A stretch of 64,000 nt of DNA from Aptenodytes patagonicus (taxonomy: Eukaryota > Chordata > Aves > Sphenisciformes > Spheniscidae): the NCBI RefSeq assembly GCF_965638725.1, contig NC_134963.1, positions 9,576,501 to 9,640,500 of the forward strand, in the 5' to 3' direction. Positions 11,760 through 23,640 of the stretch are shown one piece after another. The position numbers and the translations under genes were made by a program. The notes under the pieces were generated by a model that searched no databases, was not told the origin of the DNA, and saw nothing but the letters and a program-made list of their open reading frames with translations. Positions within the stretch are counted from its first letter, which is position 1. Each line of letters opens with the position of its first letter.

Positions 11760-12660
11760 GTGTTTGTGCTTATATTTTCCTGTCTCTCCAGCTGAGCTGA
11801 GCACCCGAATATTCATCGTGATGAATTAGATAAGGACATGCGATTTACAGAGTCTCTGGCTCCCAGACCGGTGTGACAGTCACAGCCTGCTCCCCGGGAT
11901 GCAGGCTAGATCACAGCCGACAGCGACAGCTTTACGAAAAGAAAAGAAAAGAAACAGATTCAGAACAAAGTTTGCAATAGTTTTTACCGTTTGTGCAGCT
12001 GCTAAAGGCAAACAAAAAGTCAGAGAAGTGCTCATATGCAGCATGACACACTTTGGTTTATATTATAATGAAAGCATGATTTGACATTAATTCTCCACTT
12101 TCTGTAGAAAATCCCTGTGCAAAGCTTCTTAGTCACTAGCCCGGTTTGATGTGCAGAGCAGCCAGGCTTCACGTAGAAAGGGTTAAAAGAAAATGTTATA
12201 CTAAAAGAAATCTTTCTACAAGTATAAAAAAGCAAAATGATTGTAAATTCCACCAGGGGAATTCTGCCATGAATATGCTTCACCTTTCGCAGAATCTCCC
12301 GCCCTGCCTCAGAGGATAACTGACCTTTGGAGAAAAATAATGAAAAGAAGAAATTCCTTGGAGAAAATAATGTGGCCAGGCCTCAGTAATGAGATCTGCT
12401 CCCTTTATGTTGCTATGACAACCACAGTCATTTTATAATACAAAATACATGAATGGGAAAGAGGGCCATCTCCTCTCACCGCAGCCAGCGCCTCGGCACC
12501 CTTTAGCCCTCGCACACTTCTCGCAGGACAGCAACATGTTTGATTTGATTTGTGCTCTGCTTCATTTCCCTTTAATGCACATATGATCAAGAATTATAAT
12601 TTCTTATAAATTATGAATTTTCTCCTTTGAATGCTCTAATTACCGCTCATTAACTTGTTT
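11760..12660. promoter_or_regulatory. Candidate conserved non-coding block with RFX-type site
   Basis: This AT-rich block contains a near-palindromic X-box at 12409-12422 (GTTGCTATGACAAC, 12 of 14 matches to GTTGCCATGGCAAC). It also has a TGACCTTTG nuclear-receptor-like half-site near 12321 and a 7-bp inverted repeat ATAATTT/AAATTAT near 12600. No coding signal is present. Enhancer function is inference. Confidence 0.35.
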
Positions 12661-13325
12661 CTGGGGCTGCAGGCGCTGGGGAGGGAGCGGGCACCCCAGC
12701 CCTGCCTCCCTTAGCGGGGCGCACACCAGACACGCGCCTCCCGCTCCTTCCTGCAGCCAGCCGGAAACTTCAGGCTGGAGATGGCTCTTGGAAAGAGCCT
12801 CCTGCTGTTGACTTAAAACTGCAGGTTTCCCACCCTGGCTGAGCAGTGGCACTCTGTCCTGGGCACATTGGCCGCTGCACAGGCGCTGGGCAAGCAGCTG
12901 GGCTGCAAGCGTAGGGACGGCCGGAGCCTGGGCTTCCATGTGCAGATACTTTCCCCACCGCTGGCCACGAGGACGTCTGTGGGCTGTAACATCCGAGTCC
13001 CATTTTCGTGACCTTGCTTCCTGGTCTCCCCGTCTCCCTGCTGCCTTCCCGCACAGTGCCCATTACGGCAGAGCACCGTAACTGAGCCTCCCAAAGCCTC
13101 AGTGACTCGTGGCAGCAGCCAGCTCCATCACGTAACGACCAGCAGAAACACATCAGTGATGTACACCCAGAGGATATGTGCCGCAGCAGGAGCTGCAGAC
13201 ATCTCACCCCTCTCCTCCCCCTCCCACAGCCTGAATTTTTTTCCCCATCTCAGCTAGAAACCTGTATCTGTGTGTGTTTGAGTCTTTGCCTTTCTTGCCT
13301 GGTCTGGCAGGGTAGCTGGAAGAGG
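12661..13325. other. GC-rich non-coding stretch
   Basis: No gene is recognised. Minus-strand open frames at 12640-13207 overlap in three phases, which argues against any one being real. Confidence 0.4.
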
Positions 13326-13382
13326 GCAGGAAGGCCGGGTGCAGGCAGGAAGGCCGGGTGCAGGCAGGAAGGCCAGGTGCAG
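13326..13382 (+). repeat. 19-bp minisatellite, three copies
   Basis: The unit GCAGGAAGGCCGGGTGCAG occurs at 13326-13344 and 13345-13363. A third copy with one G-to-A change is at 13364-13382, followed by a GCAG remnant. The head-to-tail copies are nearly identical, so the duplication is recent. Confidence 0.97.
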
Positions 13383-15470
13383 GCAGCAATGGCTGTGTAA
13401 GTCACGAGGCACAGGTCCAAAACTCTGAAAGGAGCGGACTCGGCTGAGCCAAGGAATCGGAAGATTGGGGGGGAGAGGGGTATTTATTTCCTGAGAGCTA
13501 TTCTTGGATGCACTTTCTGAGTGACCCACTTCTTCGAGAAATCCTGCGGTTGCTGCGCTGGACCTCCTGGGCGGCTGGGACAGACCCCGTCCCAGGGCCA
13601 CTTCCACGGCACGCCTGGGTGCTTTGCAACCAAGTGCTGCTGGCCAGGGACAGGAATGGGGCTGAGAAAGGAGAACATACGAAAACAATGGGAGCAGATA
13701 TTTGTCAGGATCGCGTCCAGAACCGCACAGGAAAAGAAGGCGCTTTTACCGCACAGATGCCTGTATATGGCCCATGCATTCCTCCCTGTCCCTCACTTAG
13801 TTTAAATTACACTTCATTTTGTATGCTGCTTGTAGGCTGGAGCTGTGCACTTCCAGCCACTGCTCAGGGAGGGTAGTATTTCAAAAGCAGAGCAACCAGC
13901 TCCATGTTGCAGACACAAAGGCAATTCCCCAATACCTCTCAGCCATGCAGAGGAAGGGGTTTTACTCTTACAGCTCAGGCAGCTGTGACAGAGGTGCACA
14001 CACGTGCCGGGGACCGGGATGCATAGCTCAGGTCAGAGAACGGGCAGCTACAAGGAGGCCCCGCAGGCTGGTGGCTGCTGGCTGGTACCCACGCCGTCCG
14101 TCTCTCAGGCCAGAGGTTCCTGTCTTCAGAAGGATGTGGCACCAGAAGTGTTTTGTCAGATCCTCAGCGTATGCAAAATCCTGGGTTTATATTTTGATTT
14201 TGTGAAGAGGTTGCTGATGCAATCTCCATTCCTTGCTTGGGACTTGGGAGATTTTCCCAGGTCTACAGGTACACTTCTTGTGTTTGTGCAGGACTTTACT
14301 CCTTAGCCAGCTAAGCAAAATATTGCAAGTAAAACAGAGAAGTAGCTTGTGACAATGAGGAGCGAGGGGCCAGACAGTGCCAGTCCCAGAGCAGGTTCAA
14401 GACCACCAGGGAGCTGCTTCGTGAGCCCTATCCCTGCTCTGCAGGGCCTCAGAAAGCCGAGCTTTTGTCAAATCAGATGTCAGCAAAGTGGGAAGATTTG
14501 TATGAGAGCCTGAATGTACATCCCAGGCTTTTCCAGAGGAAGATACACTTACTCTTTGGCATGCAGGGCTCTCCAGCTTGCCTCGAGCCACTTTCATGTG
14601 TGAGCATGATTACAACTGCAAGGACTAAAGGTCCAAAATCAGACCAGGAGATGGAAATGGAGAAGTCAAGGGGGAGCTAAGTATGGTCTTTCAGTTAATC
14701 CAGAGCTTCAGACCGTTTCCTGTTTCCCAGGTGGTCTGCTGGGAGACCTGAGCTCGCCTGCACAGTCAGCAGAATTGCCAGGCAAACTGGAAGAGTGCTG
14801 GGAAAAACTACAAAACCAAGGTTTGCAAATGAAGAAAACAGCCAGAAAAACAAGGGAAACCAAGAGGGTGGAGAAAAAGGAGGCCAAGAAAGCAGGAGAA
14901 CAAGAGGCTGCAGTCCATGCTTTTATATAGCTCGAGCAAGTAGCAGCATGGAGGAGGGTGCCAGGGCTGCCTGACGGGATGGGGCCATGAGGAGGACAAA
15001 CGGGACAGGGTTACTTTCATCTCCGTCTCTGCTGCCTTCTCATGGCAACATTTCCCAAAGAACAGAGGTTAGCAGGGAAGGATGAAAAGCTGAGGGAAAG
15101 AGAGTTGCACGCAGGCAAAATCCAGACTGTTAAAATCAACTGCCATTTTCCAGCTGTTTCCAGTATGGTGATAGACCTTTCCAGGACAGGTTTTTGGGTC
15201 AACACCTCTGAGGATGGAAGTTGTGTGCAGTCTGCCTCTTCTTCAGCAGCCGAGGCAGGCAGCACCGTTAGCCAGATCTCTGAATCTCCTTTTTCCACTC
15301 CCAAACACTTTCACTTGCCTCTGGTGACTAAGTCTGGGGACCATGGAAGGGATGTCTGCAACCATCTAACTATCTGAGCAAGCCAGAAAGGTGTCAGGAG
15401 TAACCACGACATCAGGACGACTCTGAACCATTCAGATGCAGGGAGCCAAGGTATTTCCAAAGCCAGAGTA
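13383..15470. other. Mixed non-coding stretch
   Basis: No gene is recognised. Open frames at 13.5-14.3 kb are short and mutually overlapping. A purine-rich run with many GAAAA and CAAG words covers about 14790-14910. No repeat family was identified. Confidence 0.4.
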
Positions 15471-15860
15471 AAATTTAAGTTGCCCTCTGACTGGTGCCTT
15501 CTTTGCATGTGGAATTTGCATGTGGCAGCAAGATCCGCCTTATATCAAATACCAATGCAAAGGCTAATTTAAATTCTTTTTATGCAAATGTTCAGTAGTA
15601 TGGAACAGTAATAAATCTGGGAAACCACTGGAAAGATGTTTAAGAGGACATACAAATTCTGGTCACATATCAGCAATTAGGAATCCCAAGAAGGAGAAAG
15701 CACCTGTCTTGGCCTTTATTGAATATTATTCTCAATTAGAATATTCATCATATACACAAGACAATTCCTTCATTCAAACTTCCATAGACATGTTCAAATA
15801 ACATCATATCTGCAAAACAGAGAGATGGAAGTTATCATAACCTGTCTCCGAATAAAGCAT
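15471..15860. promoter_or_regulatory. Candidate conserved element with paired octamers
   Basis: Two perfect octamer sites face in opposite directions: ATTTGCAT at 15514-15521 and ATGCAAAT at 15582-15589. CAATTAGAATATTCATCATATAC-like AT-rich sequence follows near 15730-15760. Octamers bind POU-domain factors. The enhancer call is inferred from density and setting. Confidence 0.35.
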
Positions 15861-16433
15861 TATTGAAACTATAAATGGTCCTGTCTGCTGAAGTGCAGAA
15901 GCCTGACAGATGCTGCACAGAAATATGACTGGCTGGATGATGTCTTCTGAAACAGCTTGCAGGAAAATGATCCCATTATGACTGAGGCTTTCCAAGCAGC
16001 CACCATGAATATCTAGCAGGAAGCAGAGGCTCTGATGCAGGGAGGGCCATGCACAATACAGCAAGCGACGTGATTCTCGAGATGCTGCTGGCCCGTGGGG
16101 AGCGTGGTCCCACCTGGAGGCTCTACAGGCATGTTACCGCGAGATTTCCCAGTTCAGGAGCCAGGTAAGCCATCAGGTGGGCAGCCACAAGTTCATGCTG
16201 GCTGGAACCGAAAATGTGAGCTTACCCTGTTGCTATTCGTCACTCAAAAAGCTGTGCTCTGGGCAGAGTACGTGCCTCTGTCTGTGAGGTTAGTAAACTC
16301 TGAGGTTAGTCTTTGCCTGGGGCTACCCCTGTGCACGGCACTGGGAGCAGAGCTTCAGTTCAGAAATGCTCCTACCCCCCTCCCTTCCCAATGATGCCAG
16401 TCAAGCTGCCAGGTGTTTTCTAATAACAGATCA
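15861..16433. other. Non-coding stretch without recognised features
   Basis: The sequence is mixed. Short open frames on both strands show no family resemblance. Nothing else stands out. Confidence 0.4.
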
Positions 16434-16560
16434 TACATTTAAGGCCAGAGGGATCCTCACGCTCATCTGGCCTGCGTTAAGCAGGAGATCAGACCTGAGG
16501 GCTTTTCTGTGTCGGTTCCTGATACAAGTCCGTGTCTGTGCTTGAAGTTTCGACAGGACT
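16434..16560 (-). mobile_element. Possible ancient CR1-type LINE 3'-end relic (antisense)
   Basis: Read on the plus strand, it begins ATTTAAGGCCAGAGGGATCC, continues with CTCATCTGG and TTCCTGATACAAG, and then has TGCTTGAAG. From memory, this order parallels the reverse complement of the CR1 3' end of turtles and crocodilians (AAGGCCAGAAGGGACC, ATCATCTAGTCTGAC, TTCCTGCATCAAG). Similarity fades past 16560. The copy is heavily diverged, and chance resemblance remains possible. Confidence 0.5.
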
Positions 16561-18060
16561 CCTCTGTGATAAGGGCTCTGTTCCCCAGGAAGCAACCTGG
16601 AGACTCCTCACCTGCCGCTGCACGCCTTTTTCCAAATATTCTAACAAGACAGAGCTGCTGACGTCTCTCCTTATTGTGCACATCTGCTGCAGCCTGAATT
16701 CAATCCAGTGCCTCTCCTGTGGAACCTGCCGAGCTTCCCGCAGCCTCTCGATGTGTGGACACCAGCCCCACGCCCAGTTCTCAGCCCAGGGACTTTCCAT
16801 TCTGCTCGGTACTGCCGTGTTTATGCCCCAGCGGTCGTGTTCCTGCCCTGTTCTCCATCACCGCAATGGCTCTGTTGTGTACCAACCAGATGGAAACCCT
16901 CAATGAAATGTGAAGTTCAGGCTGCTTTCTCAAGAGTTTTTTTTAACACCTTTCATTCAGCCTGTCAATAATTTTGTCTGAGACTGTCAGCCGACAAACC
17001 TCTAGCAGTTCAGCTCACCCTCCTCATCTTTTGCAAATTCTTGCACAAACTTTTCTCCTCTGGAATGTCCTCAGTGCATCAAAAAGTATGCAAAGTTACC
17101 ATTAACAGTCCAGGAAGGATCTCATCCTGCTCTTTTAAAATGCTTGAGTGCATATGTTAGCCGGCTCTTTAAAGGTCCAATCTCAGTGGCCTTTCCAAGG
17201 TCTGTCAGTGAACATCCTCCTCAGCGAGGCCGTATTTTGTACTGTATGGTAATGAAATATTTTTCAAAACTACAGTGAAAATGAGAAACATTTACTGAAC
17301 ACTTCCAAGGCTGTTCACAGCCAAATGATCTCTCTCTGCAAGATCGTCACTCACCCCCCAGGAGCCAGCGGTGCCAGCTCTTCTCACTGCTTGGTATATT
17401 TGCAAATGCCTCCCTGCATTTTCCCATGCTGTTTTTCCTGCAGGCAGAGCCTCCTCGTTACCGCTGGAAAAGCCATGGGAACATTCTTCTTTGATTTCTG
17501 CAAGTTTTTTGTGAAATTCACCAGAAACGTAGCAGCAAGGCTGAGCACACAGCCTGACGCCATGACCCATATTCCCATGCTTCCTTCGCACTTTCTGCTC
17601 TCTCTCTGTCATTCCCACTACACGTCCCTTGTCCCTACAACCTCAGCTCTCGAACGAGGACCACTGTAGTGGTATGTGCGAGCACAGCTGGGGTACGACC
17701 CACGGCCGTGGTCTGCAGGCGCATGAACAATACAAATAAATACTGGTACTGCTAGATGCTGTGGTTCAACAATAAAATTCCAACACTGGTGGAAGGAATC
17801 AGACGATTAATTACCAGACTTAGCCCTTGAAATGGGGCACAGTATCTTTAAAATATCCAGGTCCCTCCCTGGTACTTCATCCATTAAATTTTGGTCAAAT
17901 TAGCAGAGGTAGAAAAATGAACAAGGAAGAGTTTGGAAGGACACAGCTGTAATAAGAAGCAGTATTGATTGCCACCAAAAAGGCTTTATAAATCTTTTAT
18001 GCTCTCTATCCATCTGTACCTGCCCCACTGAGTTTCCCAACACCACTTGTTTCTAAGGTG
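16561..18060. other. Non-coding stretch, AT-rich towards the right
   Basis: No gene is recognised. From about 17690 to 18060 it is AT-rich, with GATTAATTACC near 17806, and could be part of a conserved element. Plus-strand open frames at 16532-16971 overlap in three phases. Confidence 0.35.
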
Positions 18061-19420
18061 AACTTCGAATAAAAATTTGTTAATATGGACCAGTGGCTCA
18101 AAGAAATCCCGTCTCTCCTTTTCACCCCGCAGCCAAGCTTGCTCCATCCCGATCACCGGCCATGCCTCTCCTCACGCCCGAAACACGGGGCCACCATGCC
18201 CAGCCGGCTGCCTGCCCCAAGATGCCTCTTGGTGCCAGTTTGGAGGGGAGCGGCCCCGAGGGGGTCTCCCCCAGACAGGCCCCGTGTTTTCAGGTGCCGT
18301 GGGGTGGGTTTATGGCGTGTTTGTGGCTCAGGCCCCGCACAGGGGGGGTCCTCTGGAGAGCAGAGGTCGGGTCTGGGCTGAGCCCCTGCAGTGGGGTGAC
18401 ATCACCAGTCATGACTGGAAAACCCCGGGATGATAATTGCGTTACCATAGCAGCGGTGTTCATTTCTGGATCGATAAAACCAAACCCCAGAGTGGGGACA
18501 CTGCACAGGGACGGTGTTTGGTGGAGCTGGCAGCGGGACCCCCTCACAAGACTGGATGCAGCCAGCTGCCAAGTCCCCCTCCCTGGCACATCCAGGCTGG
18601 GACAGGTCACTGTACCATGTTGTCCCCATGCCGTCCCCACGCCGTCCCCACACTGTCCCTGTGCTGTCCCCATGCATGCCATCCCCATGCGATCCTCTGG
18701 GGCTCAGCCACAGGAAACCTGGCCTACGCTGGCATGAAGGCCTGGGGAGGGCAGCATCGCTATGGCAGTGGGGGACAATAGCGGCACAAACAGGGCCCAG
18801 GCCAGGCCAGGGGGGCCCCGAGTTCCTGGCCCCGCTCCTCCGGCCCTTAGGCAGCCGGAGCCGGAGGGACCCCCTGCCTCTGCAGCTTTCGGGTCTTGTG
18901 GGAGCCGGGGCCCGGCTGCAGGTGCGGGTTCCCGCCCTGCCCACAGGGCAGGGCTGCGGTTGTGGAGGTGGCACAGGGCACGGCACACACAGGCTGTGCG
19001 GGGTGACACGGAGCTCCCAGCTCTGTCCTGTGCCAGCTCATGAAGAAATCATATTGCCCAAAGTATCAGATTTAGGGTGAAAAAATAAAGCTGAGACAAT
19101 GTGCTTTAAACAGAAGTCACCGCCCTGGAGAGGGCTGCCTGACTTCTCGGACCAGCCAAAGGAGACTTAAATCTGTCCGGCGAGCAGCATCCTCGGCCCC
19201 CCGCACCACCTTCCCCCCCCAGATCGTGGTGGCAGCAGCCCACGTGCTGTCAGCACCGCGCACCGCCGCGAGCGAGGTGCCACCACAGCTGCTCAGTGCC
19301 AGCCCCGCAGGAGTGGGTCCAGCCGAGCGCCTGGGCAGGCAGAGAGGAGCAACAAAGCTCTGCCGCACGCTCTGTAGTACCACAGAGGGAGCCGGGGCCC
19401 CGGGGTGATGTCTGTGATCC
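18061..19420. other. GC-rich non-coding stretch
   Basis: Frames stay open over 18.08-19.08 kb on both strands in several phases because stop codons are rare, not because one frame is favoured. No domain is recognised. A short RFX-like word GTTACCATAGCAGC lies at 18441-18454 (three mismatches to consensus). Confidence 0.45.
18621..18690 (+). repeat. Imperfect 11-bp tandem repeat (TGTCCCCATGC)
   Basis: Five consecutive 11-bp units run from 18621 to 18675: TGTCCCCATGC, CGTCCCCACGC, CGTCCCCACAC, TGTCCCTGTGC and TGTCCCCATGC. A degenerate continuation reaches about 18690. This accounts for the repeated HAVPT/PHAVP-like peptide in chance frames. Confidence 0.9.
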
Positions 19421-20050
19421 TGCCCACCTCATAGATCTCCCAAGTCCCTTTGAACCATCACCTCTCGCTGCAATTTATCTGGCTTCTGCAGAAATAAAAG
19501 GTATTGAGAAAAATCAATGATAATTCATTGTATCCTATGATTTTTAAAGGCAATTAAGGCTAAGACAAGGTAAGAGGTTAGCAAAATCTCTCATTCTTTA
19601 ATATATTGTATTTTCTCATTAATTCTTTAATCTTGTGACAAATTCTCCTAGGCAGAGGGCCAGCTTCCTGCCCACTTGAACTCTCGTTGAGTTATGGATG
19701 AAGCAGGTAATGCCTCAGCCCCAACTGCCCGGTTGGAGCTAACGAGAGGCACCGGCCATGTCCGATGCTTCGCCTTCCCATGCTTCCCAGCCGCACCCTG
19801 GGAGGTGTGGGGGGCCCCATGTGGGATTTCCTCCGGCACAGGGAAGCGTCACCTTGCCAGCAGCTTGTCCTTCTGACCCTCTGCCTGCGCAAGGAGAGGG
19901 GCTTTCCTGCAAACTGCCGCAGCAAACTGAGGGTCTGGGCAGACGAAGCTTCCCTGGGGCGCGAGACTTAAAAGCGGCAGGCAAAACACTCCCATGCAAA
20001 AAGAAGTCGACGCTTCCCAGTTCTATCCCTGCTTGTCTGCACCAAAGAGT
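19421..20050. other. Non-coding stretch with AT-rich segment
   Basis: Positions 19485-19650 are AT-rich (AATCAATGATAATTCATTG, TTTAATATATTG) and may be a conserved element. The rest is GC-rich and featureless. Confidence 0.3.
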
Positions 20051-20330
20051 TAATAACTAAATTACTGCTAATTAGGGATACTATGAATGAGAACACATCA
20101 CACTTCTGCTAATCACTAGTGTTTCTGTGAAATGTCTGGAAAATCAAAATTATTAATGAAGAAGTTATTTTGGAATTCAGAGTTTAATTCCGCAAATTCT
20201 GGATAATGGCAGTCTGGTTTGGCAGCTAATTTTCACATCATAACATCAGAACCCCTTAATTAATAGTGAACTAATTAGAAAACACTAACTTAAAGACAGC
20301 AGTAGAAGTTCCTTTCATAACAAAAGACCA
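20051..20330. promoter_or_regulatory. Candidate homeodomain-rich conserved element
   Basis: The segment holds many TAAT/ATTA cores in under 300 bp, among them CTGCTAATTAGGG, TTATTAATGAAG, CCTTAATTAATAG and GAACTAATTAGAAAAC. It has no coding signal and has GC-rich sequence on its right. This is a common look for developmental enhancers. Conservation could not be tested here. Confidence 0.4.
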
Positions 20331-22297
20331 GTCAGAGCAAGGCAGCCGCGAGCCCTCCGGGTGCAGAAGGCACGGAAATGGAGAAGGCAGCTGCAGGACA
20401 CACGCAGAAGACGATGGTTGACCTGTCACCAGCAGGTGTGCCGAGGGGCACCCTCACAAAGCCAGGCTCCCCACTCAGAAGGTGAGGTCACTTTCAAGTC
20501 CCTCGGGCACGAGCACTCCCAGCTGAACCCCAATGACCAACCACCGCTGCGCGGCAGACCTTGCGCCGGGGGTCTGCCATCAGACACACCCCGCGGACAC
20601 CACCCTGGTCTTCTGGTAGGGGTGTACTACAGGGTCCGGCAGGACCCGCCACCTGTCTCCGTACTCAAATATCACTACAGTGGCCACCGTCTGTCTGTGC
20701 CACGAGAGGTACAAGACTTCTTCACCCGTCACTTTTTGTTTCTGCAGCTCCGGTTTGCTCTGCCTCTCTCCCACCCTCCGGGCTTTGCCCACCAGCTTCC
20801 CTCCTTGCAAATACAAAGCCAGATTGAGCTAAACACTAAAATTCAGCTAAACACTTCAAGTAGAATATCTGATTGAAATCTCCCTGTTGCAGTTGTGCAA
20901 TCAAAAACTGCAGACGTTTCGCCTGGTCTGTCCTGCACTGATGGGCATGGGCAAGGGGCGAGATGAAATTCTCGGTCTCATTTTGAGCAAGCTTAAAATC
21001 AATTGCTCTTTGCATGACTCGCCATGAGGCCTCTCTTTGGAAGTGCTGGGAAATGTCTCCTTCCCTCCTTCAAAATAAGGGTGAGAGCTTTAGCCCTGTG
21101 TAAGGCAGACACAATGTTAACAACCTAAATATTTACCTGCTTCATTCTGAGTCCTATTTATTAGGAATATTTTCCATCTCTCTGCCTAACTAAGCAGAGT
21201 TTCCCCTAAAAACGGCAAATATTATGGCCCTTCATTCTACAGAAATTTATTACTATGGAGTAAAAATGCTACTGTATTCCAAACATTGGCAAGAAAGCCA
21301 GGAGGCTCTGGTCCTGCCAGCTTTTAATAAGATACACATTTAAACTGCAAGTTGCTTGCAAGTTGCATGTTTATTTAAACAAGAATTTCCAAGTGTTTAG
21401 GGACAGAGGTTGCTACAACAAGTTCTTATCATTAAAAACAATGGTGCTGAAACTTTCAGGAAGGAGAATTACAAATGGAGTCACTCTGCAGAATAAATCA
21501 CTGATAAACTTTCAGCACAACTAATTTTAACCCAGGAAGAAGTACTGCTGGATCTTAACTCTCTCCTAATGGATGTGCACACTCCCAGGATGGTTTGGGA
21601 CCTCTTATGAGATGAAATGATTTATTTAGAGATTTCAAATGCTTCAAATAAATCTTTCTTTTAGTCTCTGAATTATGTATTTTTCTAGCAGAGCCAGAGA
21701 TATGATGCTTTCTCGAGGTAATTCTACAAGGCCAGGATTACCCAAACCTTTCCATTCGCCTGATGATAGAAACCTCTTCTGTGACTTCCAAAAAATTAAG
21801 CACAGAAAAGGGTGCTCAGGGGCTGACATTCGCCTTCGGTAGCAATGATAAATGAAGCTTCTCAGCTTAATTGTGCCAGGGGGCATTGTCACACCCAATT
21901 AAAACATTAGAGGCACAGCGCCTGCTGAAGGAACGCTGCTTGGGCCACAGGGTCACACTCTCCCGTGTGAGGAAACGTCACTTCACAGCTGCCCATTCGA
22001 GCCTTACCCCAACTCCCAAGCACCGCCCGCACACCAAATGCGAGACGTGGGGAGAGGGGTTTGTACACGGGCCTGTCATTATTAACAAACGGCTACTGAA
22101 GACCTTACACGGGGCAGGTTGGCTGGCGGGGTGACAAGCCTGGGCATGGAGGTGGCAACTGCCATCAGGTCCTCAGTGCCCAACACCGGCCCGAGTCGCT
22201 TGGGGAGCATCACAAGAGCACCGGCACCAATTCTGCTGTCACAGCTTTGCACGGCCCAGCACAACTGGCAGCTGCTTTAGCCTCTGTGATTAAAGAT
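20331..22297. other. Non-coding stretch, largely AT-rich from 20.87 to 21.9 kb
   Basis: No gene is recognised. A GC-rich part at 20340-20830 carries overlapping chance frames. The AT-rich part at 21100-21900 includes a tandem 11-bp duplication (GCAAGTTGCTT/GCAAGTTGCAT) near 21347-21367. It may include conserved elements. Confidence 0.35.
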
Positions 22298-22793
22298 ATT
22301 TTGGGCCCCTCACTACAAGAAGGACGTCGAGGTGCTGGAGAGTGTCCAGAGAAGGGCAACGAGGCTGGTGAGGGGTCTGGAGAACAAGTCTGATGAGGAG
22401 CGGCTGAGGGCACTGGGGTTGTTTAGCCTGGAGAAAAGGAGGCTGAGGGGAGACCTCATCGCTCTCTACAACTCCCTGAAAGGAGGTTGTAGCGAGGTGG
22501 GGGTCGGTCTCTTCTCCCAGGTAACAAGCGATAGGACAAGAGGAAATGGCCTCAAGTTGCGGCAGGGGAGGTTTAGATTGGATGTAAGGAAAAATTTCTT
22601 TACTGAAAGAGTGGTGAAACATTGGAACAGGCTGCCCAGGGAAGTGGTGGAGTCCCCATCCCTGGAGGTATTTAAAAGACGAGTAGATGAGGCACTTAGG
22701 GACATGGTTTAGTGGACATGGTGGTGTTGGGTCGACAGTTGGACTCGATGATCTTAGAGGTCTTTTCCAACCTCAATGATTCTATGATTCTAT
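22298..22793 (+). mobile_element. 5'-truncated avian CR1 LINE
   Basis: CR1 is the dominant non-LTR retrotransposon of birds. This copy keeps the last part of ORF2 and the whole 3' UTR. It starts abruptly in the codons for WAPHYKKD at about 22302, passes the ORF2 stop at 22710-22712, and has the typical UTR words GGTGGTGTTGGGTC, GGACTCGATGATC and GGTCTTTTCCAACCT. It ends in the 8-bp-period tail ATTCTATGATTCTAT at 22779-22793. Severe 5' truncation and a lack of clear target-site duplications are normal for CR1. The open frame is undamaged, so the copy is relatively young. Confidence 0.98.
22302..22712 (+). pseudogene. CR1 ORF2 C-terminal fragment (reverse transcriptase protein end)
   Basis: About 136 codons are open to the native TAG stop. 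Visible CR1 hallmarks in order are [76 protein letters not shown] and the terminal RDMV. The catalytic reverse-transcriptase motifs and the endonuclease lie upstream in full elements and are absent here. The fragment is therefore a dead remnant with no activity of its own, and no host start codon context was found. Confidence 0.95.
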
Positions 22794-23640
22794 ATAAACC
22801 GCCAACAAGGGGACACACCACACTGGAGACATGAGGCTGCATGGCTGGGGATCCACTGACACCCTGAGACGCCCCGGTCAGCCCTCTGCGTGTCCTGAGG
22901 CAGCGTTATGGTTTAGCCTTTGGCTCCTCACCAGAGGAGGGATGCAGGCCCGGGGCTCCTTGTCCGGACGCACAGGGCACTCTCCCAGCCGTCGGCTCTG
23001 CGCGGATCCCGTAGCAGGGATCCCCAGCTGGTGCCTGGTTCTGTTTTGCTCTTTACACCTGAATCTCTGCATGTCCCCCCCCAGGGCTGCTGGGAGCCAG
23101 CTCAGGGCAGAGGCGCACGCTGAGGCAGCCCCTTGCCTGGCCCCGGCAGCACTGGCTGTCAGAGCTGGCTGCAGGAGCACCCGTGGAGCTCGGCGCTGCT
23201 GCGGAGACCCTTGCAGGGGTCCCACCGGGAGGGAGCCGCACACCACAGCAGCCTGGGGCGAAGGCGGGAGCATGGCCCCGACGGGTGCCGTCCCCGGGAC
23301 CAGCCCCGACCCTGCGGCAGGAACTATGAAGGTTCCAGTTTAATGAGGTCTGAAAGCTGCAGGAGCCACACATTTGTCTTGCGGGATTGCCAGCCGGTCT
23401 GCTGTATGGGAAATCGGCAAAGATGTCAGAGGCAATCGGATCTCAACCCGCTTGCGTGTCAGAAAAGAGCTTGCAGACGTGAATCCTTTGAGTTTACAGC
23501 TCCATAGTCTAAATGCACCCATATGCCTTCCACGTCCAAATTACCATCAGTTGCCAACCAAATCACAGGGGCAAGGGATAAAGTCCGCTGTCCCCTGACC
23601 TACTTCAGATATCCACCATCACTCGCTGACACCCCAGAGA
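22794..23640. other. GC-rich non-coding stretch
   Basis: No gene is recognised. Plus and minus frames at 22.83-23.5 kb are open together in a stop-poor, GC-rich segment. No domain is seen. Confidence 0.4.

Noticed and set aside
18093..19080. Frames of about 190-215 codons on both strands
   Set aside because: Stop-poor GC-rich sequence with an 11-bp tandem repeat; no protein family resemblance.
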